Assembly (NCBI GenBank): GCA_003241785.1
Contig: QFPW01000016.1
Span: forward strand, 1 to 64,000
Length of the DNA: 64,000 nucleotides
Reading direction: 5' to 3'
Source: Rhodovulum sulfidophilum
GTDB lineage: Bacteria; Pseudomonadota; Alphaproteobacteria; Rhodobacterales; Rhodobacteraceae
Every line of letters starts with the position of its first letter. Within the stretch, counting starts at the first letter, position 1. The notes below the pieces were generated by a model. It saw only the letters and a program-made list of their open reading frames with translations. It ran no database searches and was not told the DNA's origin. Of the stretch, positions 7,993 through 16,458 are shown piece by piece. Both the position numbers and the translations under genes were made by a program.

Positions 7993-8826
7993 TCAGTAGG
8001 TGAGCCGGGCGACTTCGCGCAGCTCCTCGGGCGTCGTCGTCCGGTAGCCGAAGAATTCGAGATAGGCCGGGATCTGCTCGAAGAGCATGTCCGTCCCGAC
8101 CTGATAGGCGCAGCCCCGCGCCCGGGCGGCGGCGAGGAACGGGGTGATCTCCTGCTTCATCACCACCTCGCCGACGAAGGTCGAGGGGTCGATCCGCTCG
8201 ACGTCCATCGGCAGCGGATCGCCCTCCTTCATGCCGAGCGGCGTCGCGTTCACCACCACGTCGAAGCCGGCCGGATCCTTCGACCCGGTGACGACCTCGA
8301 GCGCCGGGTAATGCGCGCGCAGCCGCTCGGCGAGCCCGTCCATCATCGGCGCGTGGGCGTCGAAGAGCGCGAGACGCGCGACGCCCGCCTTGGCGAGCGA
8401 GGCCGCGATCGCCGAGCCGACGCCGCCCGAGCCCACCACGAGCACGTTGGTGCCCTTCAGCGCGCGGCCCTTGCGCGTGACGCCGCGCACGAAGCCCTCG
8501 CCGTCGAACATGTCGCCCACCAGCGCCCCGTCCGGCCCGAGCCGGACCGCGTTGCACGAGCCCGCGACCTTCGCCGTCGTCATCACCTCGTCGAGCAGGC
8601 CGATCGTCGTGACCTTGTGCGGCATGGTCACCAGCGCGCCCTGGATGTTGGAGAGCCGGAAGACGAGGCGGAGGAACTCGGGATAATCCGCCGCCTGGCA
8701 GCCCATCGGCACCACCACCGCGTCGATACCGTGCTTCTCGAAATAGGGGTTGTAGATCATCGGCGCGCGGAAGGATTCCGTCGGATAGCCGAGATGCGCG
8801 ATGAGCTTGGTCTTGCCGGTAATCAT
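7993..8826 (-). CDS. Shikimate/quinate dehydrogenase-like protein (AroE family)
   Basis: The 277-residue protein has the AroE fold. The substrate-domain Lys appears in TMPHKVTTIG, the catalytic Asp in VGDMFDGEGFVRG, and the dinucleotide loop in VLVVGSGGVGSAIAASL. The N-terminal substrate motif reads ESFRAPMIYNPYF instead of the biosynthetic SLSPxxHN form, pointing to a catabolic or side-function member. Its ATG overlaps the preceding oxidoreductase stop by four bases. With AroQ in the same operon, a role in quinate/shikimate-type breakdown is likely; a housekeeping biosynthetic role is less likely. Confidence 0.85.
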   Translation of the reverse strand: MITGKTKLIAHLGYPTESFRAPMIYNPYFEKHGIDAVVVPMGCQAADYPEFLRLVFRLSNIQGALVTMPHKVTTIGLLDEVMTTAKVAGSCNAVRLGPDGALVGDMFDGEGFVRGVTRKGRALKGTNVLVVGSGGVGSAIAASLAKAGVARLALFDAHAPMMDGLAERLRAHYPALEVVTGSKDPAGFDVVVNATPLGMKEGDPLPMDVERIDPSTFVGEVVMKQEITPFLAAARARGCAYQVGTDMLFEQIPAYLEFFGYRTTTPEELREVARLTY

Positions 8827-9845
8827 GCTGGTTCTCCCCGGTCGCGTGGCAGATCGACCCCCGCGCCGGTCCGCGCGCTGGCGGCGAGGGCGTCGAGGGT
8901 CAAGGCGATGTCGAGCGATTCCGCCGCCGTCGCCCCGGACCAGGCGGCGGGGCCTTCGGCCACGGCGGCGGCGAAGGACTCGGCCTCGGCCCGGAAGCCG
9001 TCCGCGGCCGGTGCTTCGAGCGCCTCGGCCGCGACGACGTTGGCGCCGCCGCGCCAGAGCAGGATCGGATCGGCCGCGGAGAGGGTGTGGTTTTGCCAGC
9101 TCGTGGACAGGCCGCCGGTCTCGCCATGGACGGTCGCCGTGCGCTGGTAGGCGGCGGCGAAGCTGCAGTTGAGCGTGGCGAGCACCCCGCCCGAAAATTC
9201 GAGCGTGGCGACCATGCCCCGATCGACCCCGGTCTCGGCCCAGTCGGCGGCCGCGTGAACCCTGATGGGCCGCGCGCCCGCGACGAGCCGCAGGAAGCTG
9301 ACGCAATAGGTCCCGAGATCGAGCAGCGCGCCGCCGCCGGCCTCCGGCCTGAGCCGGATGTTGGTCGGATCGCTGAACGGGGCGGAGAAGCTGACCGCCA
9401 CCTGCTTCACCGCGCCGATCGCGCCCTCCGCGAGCAGGCGGGACAGCAGCGCGGTCCGCGGCTGCGCGCGCCAGGGATAGCCCTCGGCGAGGAAGCGGCC
9501 GCTCGCCTCGGCCGACGCGAACATCGCGCGGACCTGGTCGGCGTTGAGCGCCAGCGGCTTCTCGCAGAGGACGTGTTTGCCGGCCTCCAGCGCCTTGATC
9601 GCCCATTCGGTGTGGAGGTTGTTCGGCAGCGGCACGTAGACCGCGTCCACCCCGGGATCGGCGAGCAGCGCCTCGTAGCTCCCATGCGCGCCGGGGATGC
9701 CGTTTTCGGCGGCGAAGGCGGCGGCCTTCTCCGCCGAGCGGCTGGCGACGGAGACGACGGACAGGCGCTCCGAACCCGCGACCGCGGCGGTGAACTGACG
9801 GGCGATGTTGGCGCCTCCGAGGAGACCGATGCGAAGCTTGGACAT
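8823..9845 (-). CDS. Gfo/Idh/MocA-family oxidoreductase (first copy)
   Basis: The 340-residue protein begins with the NAD(P)-binding stretch LRIGLLGGANIARQF and has the family motif HVLCEKPLALN with the catalytic Lys near residue 96. These enzymes oxidise sugars, inositols and related polyols. It follows the transporter ATPase by 11 bases and overlaps the AroE-like gene by four. It is distinct from the second Gfo/Idh/MocA member at 10635-11678, so the pathway probably has two separate oxidation steps on a cyclic polyol or sugar acid. The exact substrate is unknown. Confidence 0.9.
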   Translation of the reverse strand: MSKLRIGLLGGANIARQFTAAVAGSERLSVVSVASRSAEKAAAFAAENGIPGAHGSYEALLADPGVDAVYVPLPNNLHTEWAIKALEAGKHVLCEKPLALNADQVRAMFASAEASGRFLAEGYPWRAQPRTALLSRLLAEGAIGAVKQVAVSFSAPFSDPTNIRLRPEAGGGALLDLGTYCVSFLRLVAGARPIRVHAAADWAETGVDRGMVATLEFSGGVLATLNCSFAAAYQRTATVHGETGGLSTSWQNHTLSAADPILLWRGGANVVAAEALEAPAADGFRAEAESFAAAVAEGPAAWSGATAAESLDIALTLDALAASARTGAGVDLPRDRGEPA

Positions 9846-9856
9846 GCGGGGGGCTT

Positions 9857-10609
9857 TCAGTGATGCGCGAGGATTTCGCCGAGGAAGGCGCGGGTTCGCC
9901 TGTGTCGCGGATTGGAGAAGAACGTATGCGGGTCGTTCTCCTCGATGATCTCGCCGTCGGCCATGAAGATGACCCGGTCGGCGACCTGCCGGGCGAAGCC
10001 CATCTCGTGCGTGACGCAGATCATCGTCATGCCGTCGCGCGCGAGGCCGATCATGGTGTCGAGCACCTCCTTCACCATCTCCGGGTCGAGGGCCGAGGTC
10101 GGCTCGTCGAACAGCATCGCCTTCGGCTCCATGCAGAGCGCGCGGGCGATCGCCACCCGCTGCTGCTGGCCGCCGGAGAGCTGGGCCGGATACTTCTCCG
10201 CCTGATCGCCGATGCGGACGCGGTCGAGATACCTGCGCGCCAGCGCCTCCGCCTCGGCCTTGGAGGCCCTGCCCGTCCGGACCGGCGCCAGCATGCAGTT
10301 CTGGAGCACCGTCATATGCGGGAAGAGGTTGAACTGCTGGAACACCATGCCGACCTCGCGCCGCACCGTGTCGACGGCCTGGACGCTGTCGTCGAGCGCG
10401 GTGCCGTCGACCACGATCCGGCCCTTCTGAATCGGCTCGAGATGGTTGATCGTCCGGATCAGCGTGGATTTCCCCGATCCCGACGGCCCGCAGAGCACGA
10501 TCTTCTCGCCGCGCTGGACGGTCAGGTTGACCGATTTCAGCGCGTGATAGGCGCCGTAGAACTTGTCCACGTTTTCCATGCGGATCAGGGCGTCGTCATT
10601 GGCCGTCAT
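9857..10609 (-). CDS. Polar amino-acid-type ABC transporter ATPase (GlnQ-like)
   Basis: The 250-residue protein has a complete ABC ATPase motif set: Walker A GPSGSGKST, signature LSGGQQQR, Walker B AMLFDEPTSALDPE and switch His in CVTHEMGFA. It is closest in type to GlnQ/HisP importers. It is preceded by a GGGGGAGGA ribosome binding site. The cognate permeases and binding protein are encoded upstream in the same operon, with two enzyme genes in between. It energises uptake of the pathway substrate. Confidence 0.95.
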   Translation of the reverse strand: MTANDDALIRMENVDKFYGAYHALKSVNLTVQRGEKIVLCGPSGSGKSTLIRTINHLEPIQKGRIVVDGTALDDSVQAVDTVRREVGMVFQQFNLFPHMTVLQNCMLAPVRTGRASKAEAEALARRYLDRVRIGDQAEKYPAQLSGGQQQRVAIARALCMEPKAMLFDEPTSALDPEMVKEVLDTMIGLARDGMTMICVTHEMGFARQVADRVIFMADGEIIEENDPHTFFSNPRHRRTRAFLGEILAHH

Positions 10610-10634
10610 CTTGTCCTCCCCCGAGTTTCTTCCG

Positions 10635-11678
10635 TCAGATCGCGACGCGCTGGCCGGTCTCCGTCGCCTGCTTGACGGCCGCGATCACCCGCAACGTCTC
10701 CAGCCCCTCGCGGCCGGAGACCAGCGGCTCCGCCTCGCCCCGGATCACGGCGGCGAATTGCGCGACCTGCCGCGCGAGCGGGTCCTCGTCCGGGATGCCC
10801 GGGCGGACGAGCTCGAAGGGCTGGTACCACCCGGGCGTGCCCTTGTTGGTGCGCAGATCGAGCCGCGGCAGCGCGAGCGAGCCGTCGGTGCCGCCGATCA
10901 GATAGCAATGCTCGCCATCGGCGCGGGGATAGGCCGGGTTCTCGCCCGTGGTCATCTCCCAGCTCCAGGGTGCGACCGTCGCGTCGCAGACCGAGGCGGT
11001 GGCGAGCACGCCGGAGGCGAATTCGAGCAGGATGACCGAGGTTTCCTCGACCGCGTTGCCGCGCACCGCGTTCGATTCCCGCGCCGAGACCGCCACCACC
11101 TCGCCGAGCAGGTAGCGCAGGTTGTCGACGTCGTGGATCAGGTTCAGGAACACCGGCCCCGCGCCGGTCTCGCGCCGCCAGGCGACGTCGAAATAGTCGT
11201 CGGGCTTGCGCAGCCAGAACATCGCATTGGCGACGACCGGGCGCCCGATGGCGCCGGAATCGATGATCTCCTTCGCCTTTTGCATCATCAGGTTGTGGCG
11301 GCGGTGGTGCCCGGTCAGGAGCGGCACGCCGGCGGCCTCGGCCGCTTCCACGAGGCGCGTGGCGCCCGCGACGTCGATGCTGAGCGGCTTCTCGACCAGC
11401 GCGGGCAGGCCCGCCGCGACGCAGGCGAGCCCGTTCTCGACATGGACCTGGTTCGGCGTCGCGACGATCACCCCGTCGGGGCGGTCGGCCGCGAGCATCT
11501 CGTCGAGGCTCCGGAACCACGGCGCGCCGTATTCGAGCGCGACCGCCTCGCCGACCGGCGTCGGATCGATGACGCCCGCGAGCGCGGCGTCCGGGCTCGC
11601 CTTGACGTGCATCGCGTGGCGCTTGCCGATCAGGCCCGCGCCCATGACCGCGATCCGGACCTTGGTCGCCACGGTCAC
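10635..11678 (-). CDS. Gfo/Idh/MocA-family oxidoreductase (second copy)
   Basis: The 347-residue protein has the NAD(P) motif IAVMGAGLIGKRHAMHV and the family motif ALVEKPLSIDV, followed by the TGHHRRHN segment seen in inositol-dehydrogenase-like members. The start is GTG 11678, overlapping the aroQ stop as GTGA. It sits between aroQ and the ABC ATPase gene. A cyclic polyol acid such as quinate or shikimate is a plausible substrate class, but this is inference from neighbours. Confidence 0.9.
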   Translation of the reverse strand: MTVATKVRIAVMGAGLIGKRHAMHVKASPDAALAGVIDPTPVGEAVALEYGAPWFRSLDEMLAADRPDGVIVATPNQVHVENGLACVAAGLPALVEKPLSIDVAGATRLVEAAEAAGVPLLTGHHRRHNLMMQKAKEIIDSGAIGRPVVANAMFWLRKPDDYFDVAWRRETGAGPVFLNLIHDVDNLRYLLGEVVAVSARESNAVRGNAVEETSVILLEFASGVLATASVCDATVAPWSWEMTTGENPAYPRADGEHCYLIGGTDGSLALPRLDLRTNKGTPGWYQPFELVRPGIPDEDPLARQVAQFAAVIRGEAEPLVSGREGLETLRVIAAVKQATETGQRVAI

Positions 11679-12118
11679 GCCTCCGCCGTCAGGACGGCGA
11701 TCTGGCGCAGGGCCAGCTGGTAGCCGTGGGTGCCGCAGCCGACGATGACGCCGTCGGCGCGCAGCGATATGTAGGAATGGTGCCGGAAGCTCTCGCGCTT
11801 GTGCACGTTCGAGATATGCACCTCGATCATCTTGCCATCGAAGGTGTTGAGCGCGTCCATGATCGCGATCGAGGTATGGGTGAAGGCGCCGGGGTTCATC
11901 ACGATGCCGACCGCCGTCTCCCGCGCCTCGTGGATCCAGTCGATGATCTGACCTTCCCAGTTCGATTGCAGGAAGCGGACCTCGAGCCCCAGCTCGGCGG
12001 CGAGGGCGGCGCAGTCGCGCTCCACGTCCGCCAGCGTCTCATGTCCGTAGATATGCGGCTGGCGCTTGCCGAGCAGGTTCAGATTCGGGCCGTTCAGCAC
12101 GTAGACGAGTCGGGTCAT
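11675..12118 (-). CDS. aroQ: Type II 3-dehydroquinate dehydratase
   Basis: The 147-residue protein is a typical type II dehydroquinase. It has LNGPNLNLLGKRQPHIYG with the catalytic Tyr loop, the MNPGAFTHTSIAIMDAL substrate site and VEVHISN-like EVHISNVHKRESFRHHS. It interconverts 3-dehydroquinate and 3-dehydroshikimate. The start at ATG 12118 has GAGAG upstream and gives the standard N-terminus. Its place inside an uptake and catabolic operon, instead of an aromatic amino acid biosynthetic locus, suggests a degradative role like QutE or QsuC. Confidence 0.95.
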   Translation of the reverse strand: MTRLVYVLNGPNLNLLGKRQPHIYGHETLADVERDCAALAAELGLEVRFLQSNWEGQIIDWIHEARETAVGIVMNPGAFTHTSIAIMDALNTFDGKMIEVHISNVHKRESFRHHSYISLRADGVIVGCGTHGYQLALRQIAVLTAEA

Positions 12119-12170
12119 GGGGTCTCTCACCAGGAGGTGGGTGGTCCGGACGCGCCGGACCACGACGGCG

Positions 12171-13004
12171 TCAGTTGACGGTGAAGGGAATGTTCGGGAT
12201 CGACGCCGGATAGCTCGGCGGATCGAGATGCATCCATTTCTGGTAGATCGCCGCGTATTCCGGGGTCTGGATGAAGCTGGCGAGGAAGGTGTTCAGCGCC
12301 TCGTTCCAGTCCTTCTCGCCCTGCCGCGTTCCGACGCCGTTGTAGAGCGCGACCAGCGGGAGCTTGTTCTCGTAGACCCCGGGCGCCGCCGTATCGAGGC
12401 GCTGCAGATAGAACTGGTTGGCGCCGACCGCCTGCACCTGACCCGACAGCAGCGCCTGGATCGTCGCCGCGTCATCGTCGAAGCGCAGGATATTGGCGTC
12501 CGAGGGCGCGATCGCGGTCAGCGCGTTGTCCTGGGTGCTCGACCGCGGGACGCCGATCGAAAGCCCCGCGAGCTGCTCCGGCGAGGTGATCTCGGTCGTC
12601 TTCGCGGCGAGCACGGAGAGCTGGTTCGAGGCATAGGGGATCGAGTACTGGATCGACTTCGCCCGCTCCTCGGTCATCGCCATGGTGGCGAAGAGGACGT
12701 CGACCTTGCCGGTCTGCAGCGCCGGGATGCGGTTCGCGACGGCGAGCGGGACGAATTGCACCTCGACGCCCTGGCTCTTCGCGAAGGCCGTGGCCATGTC
12801 GGCGTCGAACCCGTCCTGCACGCCGGACGAGTTCACGAAGCCCCAGGGCGAGTTGTCGCCCTGGATGCCGACAACGATCGTGCCCGCGGCCTTCGCCTCT
12901 TCGAGGCTCCGGGCCTCGGCCTGGCCCGTCGCGAGCAGCGGCGTGGCCACGAGGGCCGCGGCCGCCAGGATGCCGCGCCAGGCGCGGCTCTTTTGAACGA
13001 ACAT
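12171..13004 (-). CDS. ABC transporter substrate-binding protein, family 3
   Basis: The 277-residue protein has a signal peptide (hydrophobic core about residues 12-26, likely cut after AEA near residue 31) and a solute-binding family 3 body beginning AGTIVVGIQGDNSPWGFVN. GQVQAVGANQ and the C-terminal EYAAIYQKW are typical. A strong AAGGAGG site precedes the ATG. It would bind the imported substrate in the periplasm for the two following permeases. Family 3 proteins bind amino acids, opines and some carboxylates, so the ligand is not certain. Confidence 0.95.
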   Translation of the reverse strand: MFVQKSRAWRGILAAAALVATPLLATGQAEARSLEEAKAAGTIVVGIQGDNSPWGFVNSSGVQDGFDADMATAFAKSQGVEVQFVPLAVANRIPALQTGKVDVLFATMAMTEERAKSIQYSIPYASNQLSVLAAKTTEITSPEQLAGLSIGVPRSSTQDNALTAIAPSDANILRFDDDAATIQALLSGQVQAVGANQFYLQRLDTAAPGVYENKLPLVALYNGVGTRQGEKDWNEALNTFLASFIQTPEYAAIYQKWMHLDPPSYPASIPNIPFTVN

Positions 13005-13031
13005 GCTATCCTCCTTGTCTTGTTTGTTGAT

Positions 13032-13682
13032 TCAGCGCGCCGCGCGGGACATGCGGCGTTCCATCCGGCTGCCCCAGAGCGAGAGCGGCCAGCAGAGCAG
13101 GAAGTAGATGAGGCCCACGAGCCCGAAGACGAAGATCGGCTGATAGGTCTGGTTCGAGACGATCTGCCCCGCGCGGGTCAGCTCGATGAAGCCGACGATG
13201 GCGGCGAGCGAGGTGCCCTTGAGGAGCTGCACGAGAAAGCCGATCGTCGCGGGCAGCGACAGCTTCAGCGCCTGCGGCAGGACGACGTCGAGCATCCGCG
13301 AGCGGTAGTGGAGCCCGAGCGCGTGCGCCGCCTCCGTCTGGCCCTTCGGCATCGCCTGGATCGCGCCGCGCCAGATCTCGCCGAGGAAGGCGCTGGCATG
13401 CGCGGTCAGGGCGATCGCGACGGCGAGCCAGGCGCTCACGTCGAGCCCGAGCAGCGGCAGGCCGAAATAGACCACGAAGAGCTGCATCAGCAGCGGCGTG
13501 CCCTGGAAGAGCGCGATCCAGCCCATGGCGAACCATCGGGCCGGCCGGTTGGCCGCGACGCGCATCAGCGCGACGAGCAGGCCGAAGACGATGCCGCCGA
13601 CGAAGCCGATCGCGGTGAGGAACAGGGTCCATTTGAGCCCGTGGAGCAGGAAGAGCGCTTCGTTGAGACCGAAATGCGGCAT
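13032..13682 (-). CDS. ABC transporter permease (HisM/GlnP type)
   Basis: The 216-residue integral membrane protein has about five hydrophobic helices and the amino-acid permease signature around HASAFLGEIWRGAIQAMPKGQTEAAHALGL, the EAA loop that contacts the ATPase. It is preceded by GAGGAGA. It pairs with the second permease encoded just upstream. Confidence 0.94.
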   Translation of the reverse strand: MPHFGLNEALFLLHGLKWTLFLTAIGFVGGIVFGLLVALMRVAANRPARWFAMGWIALFQGTPLLMQLFVVYFGLPLLGLDVSAWLAVAIALTAHASAFLGEIWRGAIQAMPKGQTEAAHALGLHYRSRMLDVVLPQALKLSLPATIGFLVQLLKGTSLAAIVGFIELTRAGQIVSNQTYQPIFVFGLVGLIYFLLCWPLSLWGSRMERRMSRAAR

Positions 13683-13693
13683 GGGGTCTCTCC

Positions 13694-14362
13694 TCAGCGG
13701 GTGGGATAGTTGAAGGAGAGGCGGGCGATGCCGGCGAAGAGCGTCATCATCAGCCAGGAGATCAGCAGGTAGATCACGGTGATGGTGAAATAGACCTCGA
13801 AGCTCCGGAACGTGTCGCCGTCGATCCGTTGCGCGACCGAGGTGAGCTGGAAGGCCGAGATCGAGGTGCAGACCGAGGTCGTGAGCGTCAGCAGGATGAA
13901 CTGGCTCGTCAGCGACGGATAGATCGAGCGCAGCGCGGGTTTCAGCACGATCAGCCGGTAGACCTGCCCGGGGTGCAGGCCGAGCGCAAGGCCCGCCTCG
14001 ACCTGCCCGCGCGGGATCGCCTCGACGCCGCCCCGGATGATCTCGATCGCATAGGCGCCCCCGTTGATGCCGAGCGCGATCACGGCCGTCGTGGTCGGGC
14101 TGAGCCGCAGGCCGAACAGCGGCAGGACGAAGAAGATGAAGAAGATCTGCACCAGGAAGGGCGTGTTGCGCACAATCTCCACGAAGCCCTTCACGAGGGC
14201 CGCGGGGACGCGCCGGTGCGAGCTCCGGATCGCGACGCCGACGACGCCGATCACCAGCGCGAGGATCATGCCCGCGACGGCGAGGCCGAGCGTGCCGATC
14301 ACGCCCCAGAACAGTTCCGGCCAGCGGGCGAAGACCACGCTGAAATCAAGCTGGACCGCCAT
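13694..14362 (-). CDS. ABC transporter permease (HisQ/GlnP type)
   Basis: The 222-residue membrane protein has the EAA loop GGAYAIEIIRGGVEAIPRGQVEAGLALGL and RNTPFLVQIFFIFF near the middle, both characteristic of polar amino acid uptake permeases. It has a strong GGGGGAGGGG ribosome binding site. It is the first transporter gene of the operon, 11 bases before the second permease. Confidence 0.94.
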   Translation of the reverse strand: MAVQLDFSVVFARWPELFWGVIGTLGLAVAGMILALVIGVVGVAIRSSHRRVPAALVKGFVEIVRNTPFLVQIFFIFFVLPLFGLRLSPTTTAVIALGINGGAYAIEIIRGGVEAIPRGQVEAGLALGLHPGQVYRLIVLKPALRSIYPSLTSQFILLTLTTSVCTSISAFQLTSVAQRIDGDTFRSFEVYFTITVIYLLISWLMMTLFAGIARLSFNYPTR

Positions 14363-14610
14363 TCATCCCCTCCCCCGGCCGATCGTTGTCGGCCACGCCG
14401 TCGTTCTCGATGGAGGATGCGCGGCCGGGAGCCCGCCCCGCCGCCGGTCTCGGCGCGCGCGTCGGGTCCTCTCGGACGTCCCATCCTGACGGCTTCTTGT
14501 GTTGGCTCCCCGGCGGACGCCCCCTGGCGTCGCGGTCATTTTCTGATTTTCCGTGACTATCCGGCCCGCCGCCTGGCCGGTCAAATACCTGAACTTCCGC
14601 GGCCGTAACC

Positions 14611-15447
14611 TCATGTTAATGCCCCGCCGGCCGGCCCGGCGGCGCGGATCGCGGCGCGGGCCGCCTCGCAAAGCCGTCCGAGATGCGCCGCGGCGGACAC
14701 CCCTTCCGGGATCGGCACCTCGACCGATATGGCCGCCTCGGGCGGAAGGGCCGCGAGAAACCCGGTGAGCGGCAGCTCGCCCGCGCCCGGGGCGAAGCGG
14801 CCGCCGCGCGCCTCGGCGATCCGCGCGGCGTCCGTCTCCGGCCCCGGCCCCCTGACGTCGCAGAGCTGGACATGGCGGATCATGCCCGCCGGCGCCGCCC
14901 GCAACTGCTCCGGCGTCCCGCCGTTGCGGAAGAAATGCAGCGCGTCGACCAGCACGCCGCCGTTCGGGGCTCCGGCGGCCTCGACCACCGCGCGCGCGTC
15001 CGAGAAGGCGCGGACCGGACGCCAGCCCATGTTCTCGAGATCCACCGCCAGCTCGAATTCCGCGGCCAGCGCGCAGAGCGCCGCGAAATTGTCGATGAGC
15101 CGGGCGCGGTCGGCGTCCTCGCCGCAGACGCTCAGCCGCCGGGCGCCGAGCGCGGCGGCGTCGCCGAGCACCCGGCGATGGCTCGCCGGATCGAAGGCCG
15201 CGTCGATGACGACGAATTCGATGTCCCAGAGCGTCACGCCGGTATCGCCGAGCCGCGCGGCGACCTCGCGCGCCGAAGCGCTGCCCGCCGGCAGGCTGTG
15301 GACGGGCGCGCCCGGAAAGGCGGGGAACAGCCTCAGCCCGACCCTGGAGAAGCCCGCCGCGGCCGCCAGGCCGACGAATTCCGCCGGCGGCGCCTCTATG
15401 GCGGAGAAATGCGCGACCCCTACCGGCTCGCGGTCCCGCGAGTTCAT
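14611..15447 (-). CDS. Sugar phosphate isomerase/epimerase-type TIM-barrel enzyme
   Basis: The 278-residue protein belongs to the xylose-isomerase-like TIM-barrel superfamily. Metal-site residues fit DIEFVVID, VDLENMGW, VLVDALHFFRNGG and HVQLCDVRGP. This superfamily includes 3-dehydroshikimate dehydratases (QsuB N-domain, AsbF). With AroQ and AroE homologues downstream, that activity, giving protocatechuate, is an attractive guess. Simple isomerase or epimerase activity is equally compatible. It is separated from the transporter genes by about 250 bases, so it may form its own unit with the GntR gene. Confidence 0.8.
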   Translation of the reverse strand: MNSRDREPVGVAHFSAIEAPPAEFVGLAAAAGFSRVGLRLFPAFPGAPVHSLPAGSASAREVAARLGDTGVTLWDIEFVVIDAAFDPASHRRVLGDAAALGARRLSVCGEDADRARLIDNFAALCALAAEFELAVDLENMGWRPVRAFSDARAVVEAAGAPNGGVLVDALHFFRNGGTPEQLRAAPAGMIRHVQLCDVRGPGPETDAARIAEARGGRFAPGAGELPLTGFLAALPPEAAISVEVPIPEGVSAAAHLGRLCEAARAAIRAAGPAGGALT

Positions 15448-15513
15448 CGTCGCCTCCCGTCTTTGCTTTTCTTTCAGCGGTCGGCGCCGTTTCGCGCCGC
15501 CGGTCCTATCCGC

Positions 15514-16230
15514 TCAGGTGATCCCGTTCTCCAGGAGATGCTTTCGCAGGTTCGTCGCCGTCCGCGCGAGGTGCTCGCGCAGCCGCTCGCAGGCGTATTC
15601 GGTGTCCCGCGCCACCGCCGCCTGGGCGATCTCGCTGTGCTCCATCATCACGTTCCGGTCGCCGGAGGTGCGCCGCAGGAAGGTGCGCCGGTAGCGGTCG
15701 TTCAGGTTCAGGAGCATCGAACAGAAGGCGAGCAGCGTCGGCATCCCGCAGCCCGAGATCAGCGTGAGATGAAAGGCGCGGTGCGTGGCCTCCCAGGCTT
15801 CCAGCGTCTCGGGCCGGGCGGCGTCGCGCTCGGTCCGGTTGACGAGATGGAGCGCGCGCATCACGTCGCTCTCCCAGGCGAGATCGCCGATGCGCATCGC
15901 CTCGCGCAGCGCGTAGGTCTCGAATGTCTCGCGCAGCCGCGCGATCTCCTCGAAATTGGCCAGCGATATCGGCGCGACCCGGTACCCCCGGTTGTCCTCG
16001 AAAAGGACCAGGCCGTCCGGGATCAGCCGCGCCAGCGCCTCGCGCAGCGGGCTGAGGCTCACCTGGAATTCGGCGCGCACCTGATCGAGGTTGATCTTCG
16101 TGCCCGCGGCGAGGTCGCCCGATACGATCGACTCGCGCAGCCGGGTCACGAGCTGGCTCGCGATCGTGTTCTTGCCGTCCTCCGCGAGCGGCGGAGCATC
16201 GGCGGATGACCTGTTCGACCGGCCCGACAT
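15514..16230 (-). CDS. GntR-family (FCD) transcriptional regulator
   Basis: The 238-residue protein has an N-terminal winged helix-turn-helix (TIASQLVTRLRESIVSGDLAAGTKI ... SLSPLREALARL, about residues 22-70) and a C-terminal all-helical FCD domain with metal-type His residues in HRAFHLTLI and HSEIAQAA. It is divergent from the intradiol dioxygenase operon and co-oriented with the TIM-barrel and importer genes. It probably controls both directions through the palindrome at 16405-16422. The effector is likely an organic acid intermediate. Confidence 0.92.
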   Translation of the reverse strand: MSGRSNRSSADAPPLAEDGKNTIASQLVTRLRESIVSGDLAAGTKINLDQVRAEFQVSLSPLREALARLIPDGLVLFEDNRGYRVAPISLANFEEIARLRETFETYALREAMRIGDLAWESDVMRALHLVNRTERDAARPETLEAWEATHRAFHLTLISGCGMPTLLAFCSMLLNLNDRYRRTFLRRTSGDRNVMMEHSEIAQAAVARDTEYACERLREHLARTATNLRKHLLENGIT

Positions 16231-16404
16231 GCGCCTCCTCCTCCCGGCGTTTCGTCGATGCTTCTACGATAAACGATTATTCCGGTCAAGACGGCCCAAG
16301 CCGTCCGACGCCTGACCGCGCGTCTGTCACGGGATATCCTGAACAATATGTGCTTTTCTTCGCTGGGAGAGCCAGAGCAGCACGGATGGATAATCGCCGA
16401 TTGA

Positions 16405-16422
16405 CAAATCATCGATGATTTG
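16405..16422. promoter_or_regulatory. 18-base palindromic operator in gntR-dioxygenase gap
   Basis: CAAATCATCGATGATTTG is a perfect palindrome. A consensus -35 hexamer TTGACA at 16401-16406 overlaps its left edge, and the dioxygenase start follows 36 bases downstream of the palindrome. The AT-rich dyad between divergent genes fits a GntR-family operator that occludes the dioxygenase promoter. No convincing -10 hexamer was seen. Confidence 0.7.
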
Positions 16423-16458
16423 AGAGTGAGTCCCCATCCAGACGAATTGGGGGGAGCG

